This document shows positions 1 to 6,119 of a stretch of 8,889 nucleotides of DNA, one piece after another. Position 1 is the first letter of the stretch. Each line of letters opens with the position of its first letter. The stretch comes from CAWHQZ01 sp963831645 (GTDB lineage Bacteria > Pseudomonadota > Alphaproteobacteria > Rhizobiales > Aestuariivirgaceae), in contig CAWHQZ010000003.1 of NCBI GenBank assembly GCA_963831645.1, positions 1-8,889 of the forward strand. The letters are read 5' to 3'. The position numbers were made by a program, and so were the translations under genes. The notes below the pieces were generated by a model. That model was not told where the DNA came from, made no database searches, and saw only the letters and a list, made by a program, of their open reading frames with translations.

Positions 1-2
1 GA

Positions 3-54
3 TAGCACACGATATGACCGGTTCTTGTAGCACACGATCTGTCCGGTTTTTGTA
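3..54. repeat. Iterated left-end repeats of the IS
   Basis: Two adjacent copies of a roughly 25-bp unit lie head to tail. Each starts TAGCACACGAT, continues TGACCGG (first copy) or TGTCCGG (second copy), and ends in GTTCTTGTA or GTTTTTGTA. They occupy about 3-28 and 28-54. The same unit appears inverted at the right end of the element. Iterated blocks at IS ends usually act as transposase-binding sites; that role is inferred here. Confidence 0.75.
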
Positions 55-77
55 TCGCCCCAAACGAGGGGGCGAAG

Positions 78-1269
78 ATGCGACGGACAGAGGTGCTGCA
101 AGGATTGAGGCTGATGAAGTTCGAGACGGTTCGGGCTCGCTGGGCGGGGGGTGATCGCGGAGCGGGGACAGGCGGAGGCAGGCGAGATCCTGGGGGTGAG
201 CGAACGGACCTTCCGGCGCTGGTATCAGCGCCATGAGGAAGAGGGCTTCGAGGGGCTGAACGATCGGCGGCTTGGCAAGCCGTCGCCCAAGCGGGTGCCG
301 GAGGGATGGGCACAGCGGGTCGAGCAGCTTTATTGCGATCGCTACGAGGACTTCACCGCCAAGCACTTCCACGAGCATCTGGTGCGGGACCACAAATTTG
401 CCTGGAGCTACACGTGGACGAAGACCTTCCTGCAGCGGCGCCGATTGCTTCCCGTGGCGGCGCGCAAGGGGGCGCATCGCAAGAAGCGGCCGCGCCGGCC
501 GCTGCCGGGAATGCTGCTGCATCAGGATGGCTCGCGCCATGCCTGGCTGCCCGGCTGCGATCGGCAGTTCGACCTGATCGCGACCATGGACGATGCGACG
601 AGCGAGCTGTACTCGGCCTTTCTGGTCGCGGAGGAAGGCACCCAGAGCAGCTTCCAGGGCTTACGCGAGGTGATCGCCGGACACGGGCTGTTCTGCGCGC
701 TCTATACCGATCGCGGCGGCCACTACTTCCACACCCCGACCGCCGGCGGGAAGGTCGATCGGGACCAGCCCACCCAGGTCGGCCGGGCCCTCGGCCAGCT
801 CGGCATCGAGCACATCGCCGCCTACTCACCGGAGGCACGCGGGCGTTCGGAGCGCCTGTTCGGCACGCTGCAGGACCGCCTGCCCAAGGAGCTGCGGCTG
901 GCCGGCATCGCCGACATCGATGCCGCCAACCGCTTCCTTGCCGAGGTCTACCTGCCCGCCCACAACGCCCGCTTCGCGGTCAAGGCCGAGCAGCCCGGCT
1001 CGGCCTTCGTCGCCGATCGCCAGCGCGCCTTCGAGGACATCCTGTGTATCCAGGAGGATCGGGTGGTCGGCAACGACAACACCGTGCGCTACCGCGGGCT
1101 CAGCCTGCAGCTGCCGGAGAGCCCGCTGCGACCCCACTTCGTCAAGGCCAGGGTACGGGTTCATGAGTATCCCGATGGCACGCTCGCCGTCTTCCACGGC
1201 CCGCGCTGCCTGGCCCGCTATGACGACCAGGGAGGGCTCATCGACCAAGTAAAATCTCTGGCTGCTTAA
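78..1269 (+). pseudogene. ISNCY-family DDE transposase, frameshifted near the N-terminus
   Basis: The main reading frame (GTG at 151 to TAA at 1267-1269) encodes 372 residues. An N-terminal helix-turn-helix (GEILGVSERTFRRW, about 11-24) binds the IS ends. An integrase-like DDE core follows: D126 in HQDGSRHAW, D187 in YTDRGG and E228 in SPEARGRSER. The usual family start, MRRTEVLQGLRLMKF, is present at 78 but in a different frame. It reads through TGG at 141-143 and then loses the family sequence, so frames 78 and 151 must be joined within a run of six G (146-151). That needs a net +1 shift, either an extra base or a frameshift event. If the 151 GTG were used alone, the protein would lack about 24 N-terminal residues and part of the DNA-binding region. 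The downstream sequence is uninterrupted and well conserved, so the lesion is recent or a base-calling error. Confidence 0.8.
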
Positions 1270-1288
1270 CCCGCTCGGCGGCCGCAGG

Positions 1289-1319
1289 CCTGTGGATAAG
1301 GCTCCGCCTTACCCACAGG
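1289..1319. repeat. Hairpin with inverted DnaA boxes inside the IS right end
   Basis: CCTGTGGATAAGGC (1289-1302) can pair with GCCTTACCCACAGG (1306-1319), giving 13 of 14 pairs and a three-base loop. The left arm contains an exact DnaA box on the minus strand (TTATCCACA, 1291-1299). The right arm carries a copy with one mismatch (TTACCCACA, 1309-1317). The hairpin lies 19 bases after the transposase stop and just inside the right terminal repeat. It could slow transcription leaving the IS or recruit DnaA. It lacks the U-run of a standard terminator. Confidence 0.6.
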
Positions 1320-1329
1320 GCAACAACAT

Positions 1330-1366
1330 CAGAAGCGGTCAATTCGTGTGCTACGAAAACTGGACA
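1330..1366 (-). repeat. Right terminal inverted repeat of the IS
   Basis: Read on the minus strand from 1366, the sequence TGTCCAGTTTTCG, TAGCACACGAAT, TGACCGCTTCTG aligns block by block with the left end from position 15. Just outside, the minus strand reads GATAGC at 1381-1376, and the left edge of the window also begins GATAGC. This match may be chance or may mean the ends extend further. Confidence 0.7.
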
Positions 1367-1672
1367 AGTTAATTAGCTATCGACATAGTGAGGAGATCCG
1401 ACGTTGCGACAATTCCCCGTTGGCTTGCCTCAATCAGGGATTCGGAACGCTTCCCACTTTCGCCCTGGAGGACAACGCTTTTGCCGTCGGCGGTGAACAT
1501 CACCGACTTGCCGCCCGCTGCGCTGGTGCTCGCGGCTGCATGCTATGGATTGCAGAGGCGGTGAGTCGTTGAGCCTGCCTTTTGCGGGCGCCGCTATGGG
1601 CGTCCTAGAGGCTCACGAGCCCGTCAGCCGCCGCGGTGGCAAGCGCCGGATCAGCGCCGGATCGTCCTCGGC
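1367..1672. other. No convincing gene between the IS and the tRNA promoter
   Basis: The only candidate is a minus-strand open frame from ATG at 1500 to TAA at 1371-1369 (43 codons). It contains MFTADGKSVVLQGE and reads right up to the IS boundary. An in-frame stop lies 36 bases or so upstream of its GTG/ATG region, and I see no ribosome-binding site. It could be the tail of a gene cut by the IS insertion, but I do not recognise it. The plus-strand frame at 1348-1572 starts inside the IS end and resembles nothing known to me. Confidence 0.4.
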
Positions 1673-1701
1673 TTGTCTTGGCAAAGCTGCATCTGTATAG
1701 G
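1673..1701 (+). promoter_or_regulatory. Sigma-70-type promoter for tRNA-Glu
   Basis: TTGTCT (1673-1678) and TATAGG (1696-1701) are separated by 17 bases. Transcription would start near 1708, about 10 bases before the mature tRNA 5' end, a normal leader length for a tRNA gene. Confidence 0.5.
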
Positions 1702-1717
1702 ATGCGGCGATCCTTGC

Positions 1718-1795
1718 GCCCCCTTCGTCTAGCGGCCCAGGACGCGGCCCTCTCACGGCTGAAAAGAGGGGTTGGAATTCCCCTAGGGGGCGCCA
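1718..1795 (+). tRNA. tRNA-Glu (anticodon CTC), with abnormal T-loop
   Basis: The acceptor stem GCCCCCT (1718-1724) pairs with AGGGGGC (1785-1791), followed by discriminator G and an encoded CCA (1793-1795). The D arm (GTCTAGCGGCCCAGGAC) is normal. The anticodon stem CGGCC/GGCTG encloses the loop CTCTCAC, which places CTC at 34-36 and so decodes GAG. The T stem AGGGG/CCCCT encloses TTGGAATT: eight bases instead of seven, with G where the invariant C56 of TTCRANY should be. That C normally pairs with a D-loop G, so folding may be impaired. The gene may be a damaged copy, or a hybrid whose 3' part was brought by the adjacent island. A tyrosine recombinase gene begins about 110 bases downstream, the typical arrangement at an island attachment site. 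Confidence 0.85.
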
Positions 1796-1903
1796 ATCAT
1801 CCGGAAATCATTGATTGCCATGTAAGATCCTGAAAGAGCTTGCTAACTTCCGTTTCGCTGCTACGAATATTGATACAGAATCCTAGCAAGAAGAATGGCA
1901 ACA

Positions 1904-3621
1904 ATGGCAGGCAAGGTTCGACACTTGTTGAATCGCCTGTGGCGCTGGTATGCGAGACTAAGTGTTCCAGCGGCGCTCCGCTCGACTGTCGGCAAACGTG
2001 AGCTGACCGAGGCTCTAGGCGCAGATCTGAAAGCAGCACAGCGACTGCTGCCCCGCGCCTTGGCGAAAATGCAGGCGACAATTCAGACAGCCCGCGCCGT
2101 CGCCGGCAAGCCTTCAGCACCACGCCGGGTAAAGCAGCTCAACGCACAGCAGCTCGCTATCCAGCACTACGCCGATCAAATGCTTTTCGATGACGAACTG
2201 CGGAATTCTCGGCCGCTCTTTGGCCTTGGCGGGCCGGACATGAACTATGTGGATGTGCTGCGGCGAGCTGTTACCGGCAGCGCCACGGACGAGGAGCTTG
2301 CGCGGAGCGTCGGCTGGATCATCACGAAATTTCAGCGGCAGGGAAGCACGTCGGTCCAGCCTGGGGCTGGAGAGTGGCGCACTGTCGCTCGGGCACTGGC
2401 TACCGCCGAGCTTGAGTTCATCAAGCGCACGGTTGAACGCGACGAAGGCGACTTCAGCGGAACGCCGTCGCACCCGATCTTGACCGAGACGTCCAAGCCG
2501 CTGGCGCCTGACGATCCGCTAGTGTCACGAATCCTTGGCCCCGATAGTTTGAGGCCTCTGTCGGAGCTGGTCGACGGCTACATCAAAGAGAGGTCGATAA
2601 CCCCGTCGACGGCGCATGAGAGATTAGCGGCGGTTCGACTGTTTGAGGAGTTCATGGGCGAGCCCGTGCCGATCTACAAGATCGACCGGCGGGGTCTGAT
2701 TGCGTTCAAGAACGAACTCTTGCAAGCACCGGCTCACTACACTCAGCGCTTCCCGGGAATGACGCTGCCGCAGGCGACGAAGGCGAACAAAGAGCGCGCT
2801 ACGCCCTACGATCTTTTGAAGCCGTATACGGTGAACGAAAAAGGCATCGGCTGTCTCGGTGCTGTTCTGGCATGGGCGGTGCGATCAGGCATCATTCCCG
2901 ACAACCCGGCGATCGGTCTCAAGGCGACGATCGCCAAAGCAACACAACCGCCTCGCGTCTCGTTCGACTCGAATGACCTCGCGCGGATTTTCGCGCCCGC
3001 CCGCTTTGCCTCAAAGCCGTGGGGTGAAATGGAATGGGCGCTGCTCCTGGCGCTGTTCACCGGCGCCCGACCTTCTGAGCTTGCACAGGTGAAACTTACC
3101 TCGATCAAGACTGAGCGTGGCGTCCTGGTTCTGAGGATAGAGGAGGCAACAAAGACGCTCGGATATCTCAGCGCAGTATCCCGATTCATTCCAAGGTTCT
3201 ATCGCTGGGCTTTGAGAATTTGATTCACGAGCGACGACAAGCGGGCGAGGAGCGCCTATTCCCAAAATGGCATCGCCAGGGTGAGCAGACCTACGAGCGG
3301 GCCGCGGCCAAATCCAAAGCGACCGGCAAGCCGATGCCAAAGAACGTCTACTACAGCCGATTCATCCCCAGGAAGTTCAACCGCAGCCGCGCAACAATCG
3401 GCATCACCGATGATCGCCGGGATTTTTACTCGTTCAGGCACAGTTTTAAGTCTGGCCTAGCGTCGGCTGGTGTGTCGCGAGACATTTCCGACCAGCTCAC
3501 CGGTCATGCCGACCGAACAGCGGGTTCCAGTTACATTCATGCGGTGTCGGTCGCTCGGATGAAAGAAGCGATCGAGCATCTGCACTTTGACGGCTTCGAT
3601 CTGGTAGCCAGCAGCCCGTAA
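1904..3621 (+). pseudogene. Tyrosine recombinase/integrase (DUF6538-type), broken by a 10-bp deletion
   Basis: This would be the site-specific integrase of a genomic island. I chose ATG 1904 because MAGKVRHLL matches the usual start of the family; ATG 1895 is the alternative. The N-terminal DUF6538-like region (MAGKVRHLL through GADLKAAQRLLP) is followed by a core-binding segment near LRPLSELVDGYIKERS, then the catalytic domain. Catalytic Arg lies in LFTGARPSE (codon 3068-3070). The frame then runs into a stop at 3221-3223. The continuation, HSKVLSLGFENL and LIHERRQAGEERLFP, is in another frame to the stop at 3619-3621. It carries SFRHSF (Arg 3436-3438), TGHAD (His 3505-3507) and the nucleophile Tyr in SSYIH (3532-3534). 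At the HxxR position the residue is Tyr (YSFR). The break lies at GATTCATTCC (3183-3192). A second tandem copy would restore RFIPIHSKV in frame, so one copy of a 10-bp repeat seems lost. Both halves lack a catalytic set and should be inactive. Confidence 0.9.
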
Positions 3622-3622
3622 G

Positions 3623-3718
3623 CTTCTGCGGCTTGGACCTGAGGCACTTGAGCGCGCCGAGATGATCGATGCGGTCTGCTATCCGGGCTTGGACCTGAGT
3701 CCGCTCTATTCGAGCTGA
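3623..3718 (+). pseudogene. Probable C-terminal fragment of a second integrase
   Basis: Immediately after the integrase stop, another frame reads LRLGPEALERAEMIDAV followed by CYPGLDLSPLYSS and a TGA at 3716-3718. The ending YPGLDLS-L matches, from memory, the extreme C-terminus of many alphaproteobacterial tyrosine recombinases. It also parallels the end of the upstream integrase (MKEAIEHLHFDGFDL). The frame opens only after a TAG at 3605-3607 and no catalytic residue is left, so this would be a vestige from a tandem or replaced integrase. Chance resemblance cannot be excluded because the match is short. Confidence 0.4.
3630..3699. repeat. 14-bp direct repeat behind the integrase
   Basis: GGCTTGGACCTGAG occurs exactly at 3630-3643 and again at 3686-3699. 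The second copy encodes part of the GLDLS motif of the integrase fragment, while the first is in a different frame. It may be a trace of duplication or a protein-binding pair. Confidence 0.5.
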
Positions 3719-3724
3719 CGGCGC

Positions 3725-3888
3725 CTACTCTTTACCAGCAGCGTGCTCTCGCTCAAAGGCGGCGATGGCGAGTTCGATGACCTCCGACATCGTAATCCGG
3801 TCACGGATCGCGATTCGCTTTAAGTCGTTGTGAGTCGCAAGGCGAAGTCGGGTGTTTGTTTGAACTGTCAGTCGCCGACGCTACTCAT
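3725..3888 (-). pseudogene. Ribbon-helix-helix (CopG/ParD-like) small protein, probably frameshifted
   Basis: On the minus strand an open frame from 3880 to TAG at 3727-3725 encodes LTVQTNTRLRLATHN, DLKRIAIRDRITMSEVIELA and IAAFEREHAAGKE. This looks like an Arc/MetJ/CopG fold: a short beta strand (LTVQTNTRLRL), helix one (HNDLKRIAIR), a turn (DRIT) and helix two (MSEVIELAIAAFERE). Such proteins are dimeric DNA-binding repressors or antitoxins. No ordinary start codon precedes the strand in this frame; a TAG lies at 3883-3881. An ATG at 3888 with a GGA-containing leader begins MSSVG and then stops. A one-base change between MSSVG and RLTVQ would give a complete protein of about 54 residues. 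I see no toxin partner. The alternative is initiation at the internal ATG of MSEV, which would lack the DNA-binding strand. Confidence 0.5.
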
Positions 3889-3944
3889 TGCCAGATCCGA
3901 CTTCAAGTTGGACTAAGGTCTTATTTTTTCGTGAGTGACCCACC

Positions 3945-3973
3945 ATGACAAATTGAGGCTCGCGGTGTAGAGT
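3945..3973 (+). promoter_or_regulatory. Candidate sigma-70 promoter for the 4010 gene
   Basis: ATGACA (3945-3950, five of six matches to TTGACA) and TAGAGT (3968-3973, four of six matches to TATAAT) are 17 bases apart. It resembles the candidate promoter at 6053-6081 in both hexamers and spacing. Transcription would start near 3980 and give a short leader ending in AAGGAGG at 3993-3999. Confidence 0.45.
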
Positions 3974-4009
3974 TAGCGGGCATGTGTGTTTTAAGGAGGA
4001 ACGAGTATC

Positions 4010-4438
4010 ATGGCTAAGCCACTTTCCCAACAACTCGCCGACCTGTCGGCTCGTGCCAAGAATGCCGAGGATGCTGTGGCCGCGGCAAAGCAGGAAGCGC
4101 ATGACAAGATCGTCGCACGCAGAGAGCAGACGCGTGCTGCGACTACAGCCGCGTTCGAAAAGATAGATCGTGATATTAAGTCTATTGAGGATACTACCAG
4201 CCAACATTGGGGCGCGCTCAAGGCAAAGGTTGCCACTGATATGAATTTCATGAAAGCGAATATTGCTGAGTTCCAACATGAGCGCGACGTTAAGCGGGCG
4301 GAGAACCATGCCCACAGGCTGGATCGCGAAGCAACCTTCGCCATCGACTATGCCGTCGCATCAATCGAGCAGGCCAAATTGGCGGTTCTCGATGCTGTGA
4401 TTGGCCACGGTGAGGCCGAGAAGGCGAAGAACAGTTGA
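4010..4438 (+). CDS. Hypothetical coiled-coil protein, 142 aa
   Basis: A strong ribosome-binding site (AAGGAGG, 3993-3999) lies 10 bases before the ATG, so this is a well-expressed real gene. The protein is almost entirely predicted helix, rich in Ala, Glu, Lys and Asp, with heptad-like spacing from LSQQLADLSARAKNAEDAV to about residue 95. There is no signal peptide and no membrane segment. The C-terminal part contains FAIDYAVASIEQAKLAVLDAV, a more hydrophobic helix that could mediate oligomerisation. I recall similar unnamed proteins in Bradyrhizobium-like genomes, without a known role. The DUF2252 gene starts 45 bases downstream on the same strand with only a weak ribosome-binding site, so the two are probably co-transcribed and may work together. 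No catalytic motif is visible. Confidence 0.85.
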   Translation: MAKPLSQQLADLSARAKNAEDAVAAAKQEAHDKIVARREQTRAATTAAFEKIDRDIKSIEDTTSQHWGALKAKVATDMNFMKANIAEFQHERDVKRAENHAHRLDREATFAIDYAVASIEQAKLAVLDAVIGHGEAEKAKNS

Positions 4439-4483
4439 CGCTGCAGTTTTGATCTTTGTGCAGCCACAGCCCATGCAGCTGGG

Positions 4484-5924
4484 GTGAAACCTCGAAATAC
4501 TGCCGGTCGGTCGGCAGCCAGTAAACCATCAATTGCCATCAAGGACAGGTTTTCTGCGCCCCGGCCGGCAATCAGTGAACGCCTTGCCGCTGGCACAGCG
4601 CTGCGCCAGCGAGTGCCACGCGGTAGCCACAGCGAATTCAAGCGAGGCAACCGTCGATTAGATCCGGTTGCTGTTCTCCAAGCACAGGCTGCCACGCGCC
4701 TTCCCGAGCTGGTGCCAATCCGGCATGCGAGAATGCTGACGTCGCCTTTTGCCTTCTTGCGTGGAGCGGCGGCAATTATGGCAGGCGATCTGGCCAACAG
4801 TCCAGCAACGGGCATCACGGTTCAGGCCTGCGGCGACATGCATGTTTCTAATTTTGGCTTTTACGCTTCCGCAGAGCGCGAACTGGTGTTTGCAATTAAC
4901 GACTTCGATGAAACTCTCCCTGCCGCGTGGGAGTGGGATCTCAAGCGTTTGGCGGCAAGCGCCGCCGTGTGCGCACGATTTCTCAATGGCGATAAGACAT
5001 CCCAGGAAGAAGCTGCCCGAGCTACGGTTTGCAGCTACCGCAAACACATGCGCAGCTACGCCCAATTGGGCTATCTAGAGACGTGGTATTCGACGATTAC
5101 CGCTGACTGATGCCGCCACGGCAGCCTTTTCGCCAGCCATGCGCAAGACGGTCAAGACGCGCATTAAGGAAGCAAAGAGGCACCACAACCTTCAGGTCCT
5201 TGAAAAGATGACGGACCTTATCGACGACCGGCATCGAATCGTCGAGCACCCGCCGCTCATCGTCCGTGTCTCCCATACCGCCGCCGGGCGCCCAACTGTC
5301 GAGGCCTTGGGGATGTTTCTCCACGCATATCTCGAATCCTTGAGCCATGACCGTCGCCAGTTGCTTTCCCGCTACCGGGTCATTGACGTGGCGCGAAAGG
5401 CGGTCGGCGTCGGGAGTGTCGGCACTCTATGCTGGGTGGTCCTCCTCATGGGAGCCGACAATCGCGATCCGCTGTTTCTTCAAGTCAAGGAGGCGCGGCC
5501 CTCCGTGCTTTTCCCCTATTTTGACGTTCGCCTGCCCTATAGCGAGGGCTGCCGTGTTGTGGTCGGCCAGCATTTGATTCAGGGATCTCCGGACATTTTT
5601 CTCGGCTGGGGCGAACTCGACAGAACCCAATTCCATGTGCGACAGCTCCGTGACTGGAAGGGCGGGGCTGAATTGCAACCGGGCGAAACCGAGCTGTCCA
5701 ACTTCGTCGAATACTGCGGATTTTGCGGCTGGGCACTGGCCCTCGCCCACGCCAAGTCCGGCGATGCGGCGATGATCGCCGGCTATGTTGGCAAATCAGA
5801 CCAGCTCGATGCTGCTTTCGGCAAGTTCGGCCTGCTATATGCAGACCAGACCGACCGTGATCATGAAGCCATGGCCAGGGCTGCTCGCAAGGGGCAGATC
5901 GCCGTGGCACCGGAGGCCGGGTAG
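4484..5924 (+). pseudogene. DUF2252 family protein, split by a single frameshift
   Basis: Two consecutive frames together make one full-length DUF2252 protein of about 480 residues, the family's usual size. The first (GTG 4484 to TGA 5108-5110, 208 aa) carries the family signature CGDMHVSNFGFY (116-127), then AINDFDETLPAAWEWDLKRL (137-156). The second frame opens at 5079, and the part from ATG 5139 to 5924 (261 aa) continues with LEKMTDLIDDRHRIV, DVARKAVGVGSVGT, FLQVKEA, GQHLIQGSPDIFLGW and YADQTDRDHEAM. The shift lies between 5079 and 5110. Joining STITAD to LTDAATAAFSP needs one extra base, so a single base appears lost. The 208-aa piece has the GDxHxxN-type loop but no glycine-rich loop, and the second piece has the opposite, so neither alone should be functional. 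The start codon is chosen by the frame; its leader (AGCTGGG) is poor, suggesting translational coupling to the upstream gene. Biochemical function is unknown. Confidence 0.88.
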
Positions 5925-6052
5925 GCTTTCCATCACTGCGTCACTCAAGTCTCCGGCGCCTATTGTGAACGTTGATACGGGCGAAGTCCTGGCTGACATT
6001 GATCTGCGTTTGTGGTGAGATGCGCCCGCAGGTTGTCACGTCAGTCGACAAG

Positions 6053-6081
6053 CTGACACCCCACCGCTTCGGCGATAGAAT
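6053..6081 (+). promoter_or_regulatory. Sigma-70-type promoter for the HdeD-family gene
   Basis: CTGACA (6053-6058) and TAGAAT (6076-6081), each five of six matches to consensus, are separated by exactly 17 bases. Transcription would start near 6088, 32 bases before the ATG and upstream of the GAGGAG ribosome-binding site at 6108-6113. Confidence 0.6.
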
Positions 6082-6119
6082 GCACCATTATCTCCCGCAA
6101 TAATAATGAGGAGAATGCC

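Larger units (their letters stand above)
15..1366 (+). mobile_element. ISNCY-type (IS1202-like) insertion sequence
   Basis: The element consists of one DDE transposase gene flanked by inverted copies of the same terminal block. On the left the block starts TGACCGGTTCTTG followed by TAGCACACGA (15-37). On the right, read on the minus strand from 1366, it starts TGTCCAGTTTTCG followed by TAGCACACGA. With these limits the element is about 1.35 kb. The left limit is uncertain because another TAGCACACGAT copy lies at 3-13 and the window begins there, so the true end could be further left. No target-site duplication could be established. The family call rests on the transposase, whose N-terminus and DDE context match my recollection of ISNCY proteins common in Bradyrhizobium. 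Confidence 0.8.

Noticed and set aside
1348..1572. 74-codon plus-strand frame after the IS
   Set aside because: It starts inside the IS terminal repeat, has no ribosome-binding site, and its product shows no familiar pattern.
1605..1833. Overlapping frames on both strands around the tRNA
   Set aside because: They run through the tRNA gene and its promoter, which explain the sequence.
1797..2123. Minus-strand 108-codon frame opposite the integrase start
   Set aside because: It is antisense to the well-conserved DUF6538 N-terminus and unlike any known protein.
3990..4010. GGAAC as the -35 of an EcfG general-stress promoter
   Set aside because: It is part of the ribosome-binding region of the 4010 gene, and no CGTT at the right distance precedes the gene.
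3881..4344. Long minus-strand frames opposite the coiled-coil gene
   Set aside because: They are antisense shadows of a gene with a strong ribosome-binding site; Leu/Arg-rich reverse frames are expected here.
5785..6018. 77-codon frame ending VNVDTGEVLADIDLRLW
   Set aside because: Most of it is a shadow of DUF2252. The last 17 codons look slightly coding but have no start or homology I can name.
6034..6060. Possible terminator hairpin between DUF2252 and HdeD genes
   Set aside because: Only short alternative 5-bp stems (TTGTC/GACAA, GTCAG/CTGAC), no T-run, and it overlaps the HdeD promoter.
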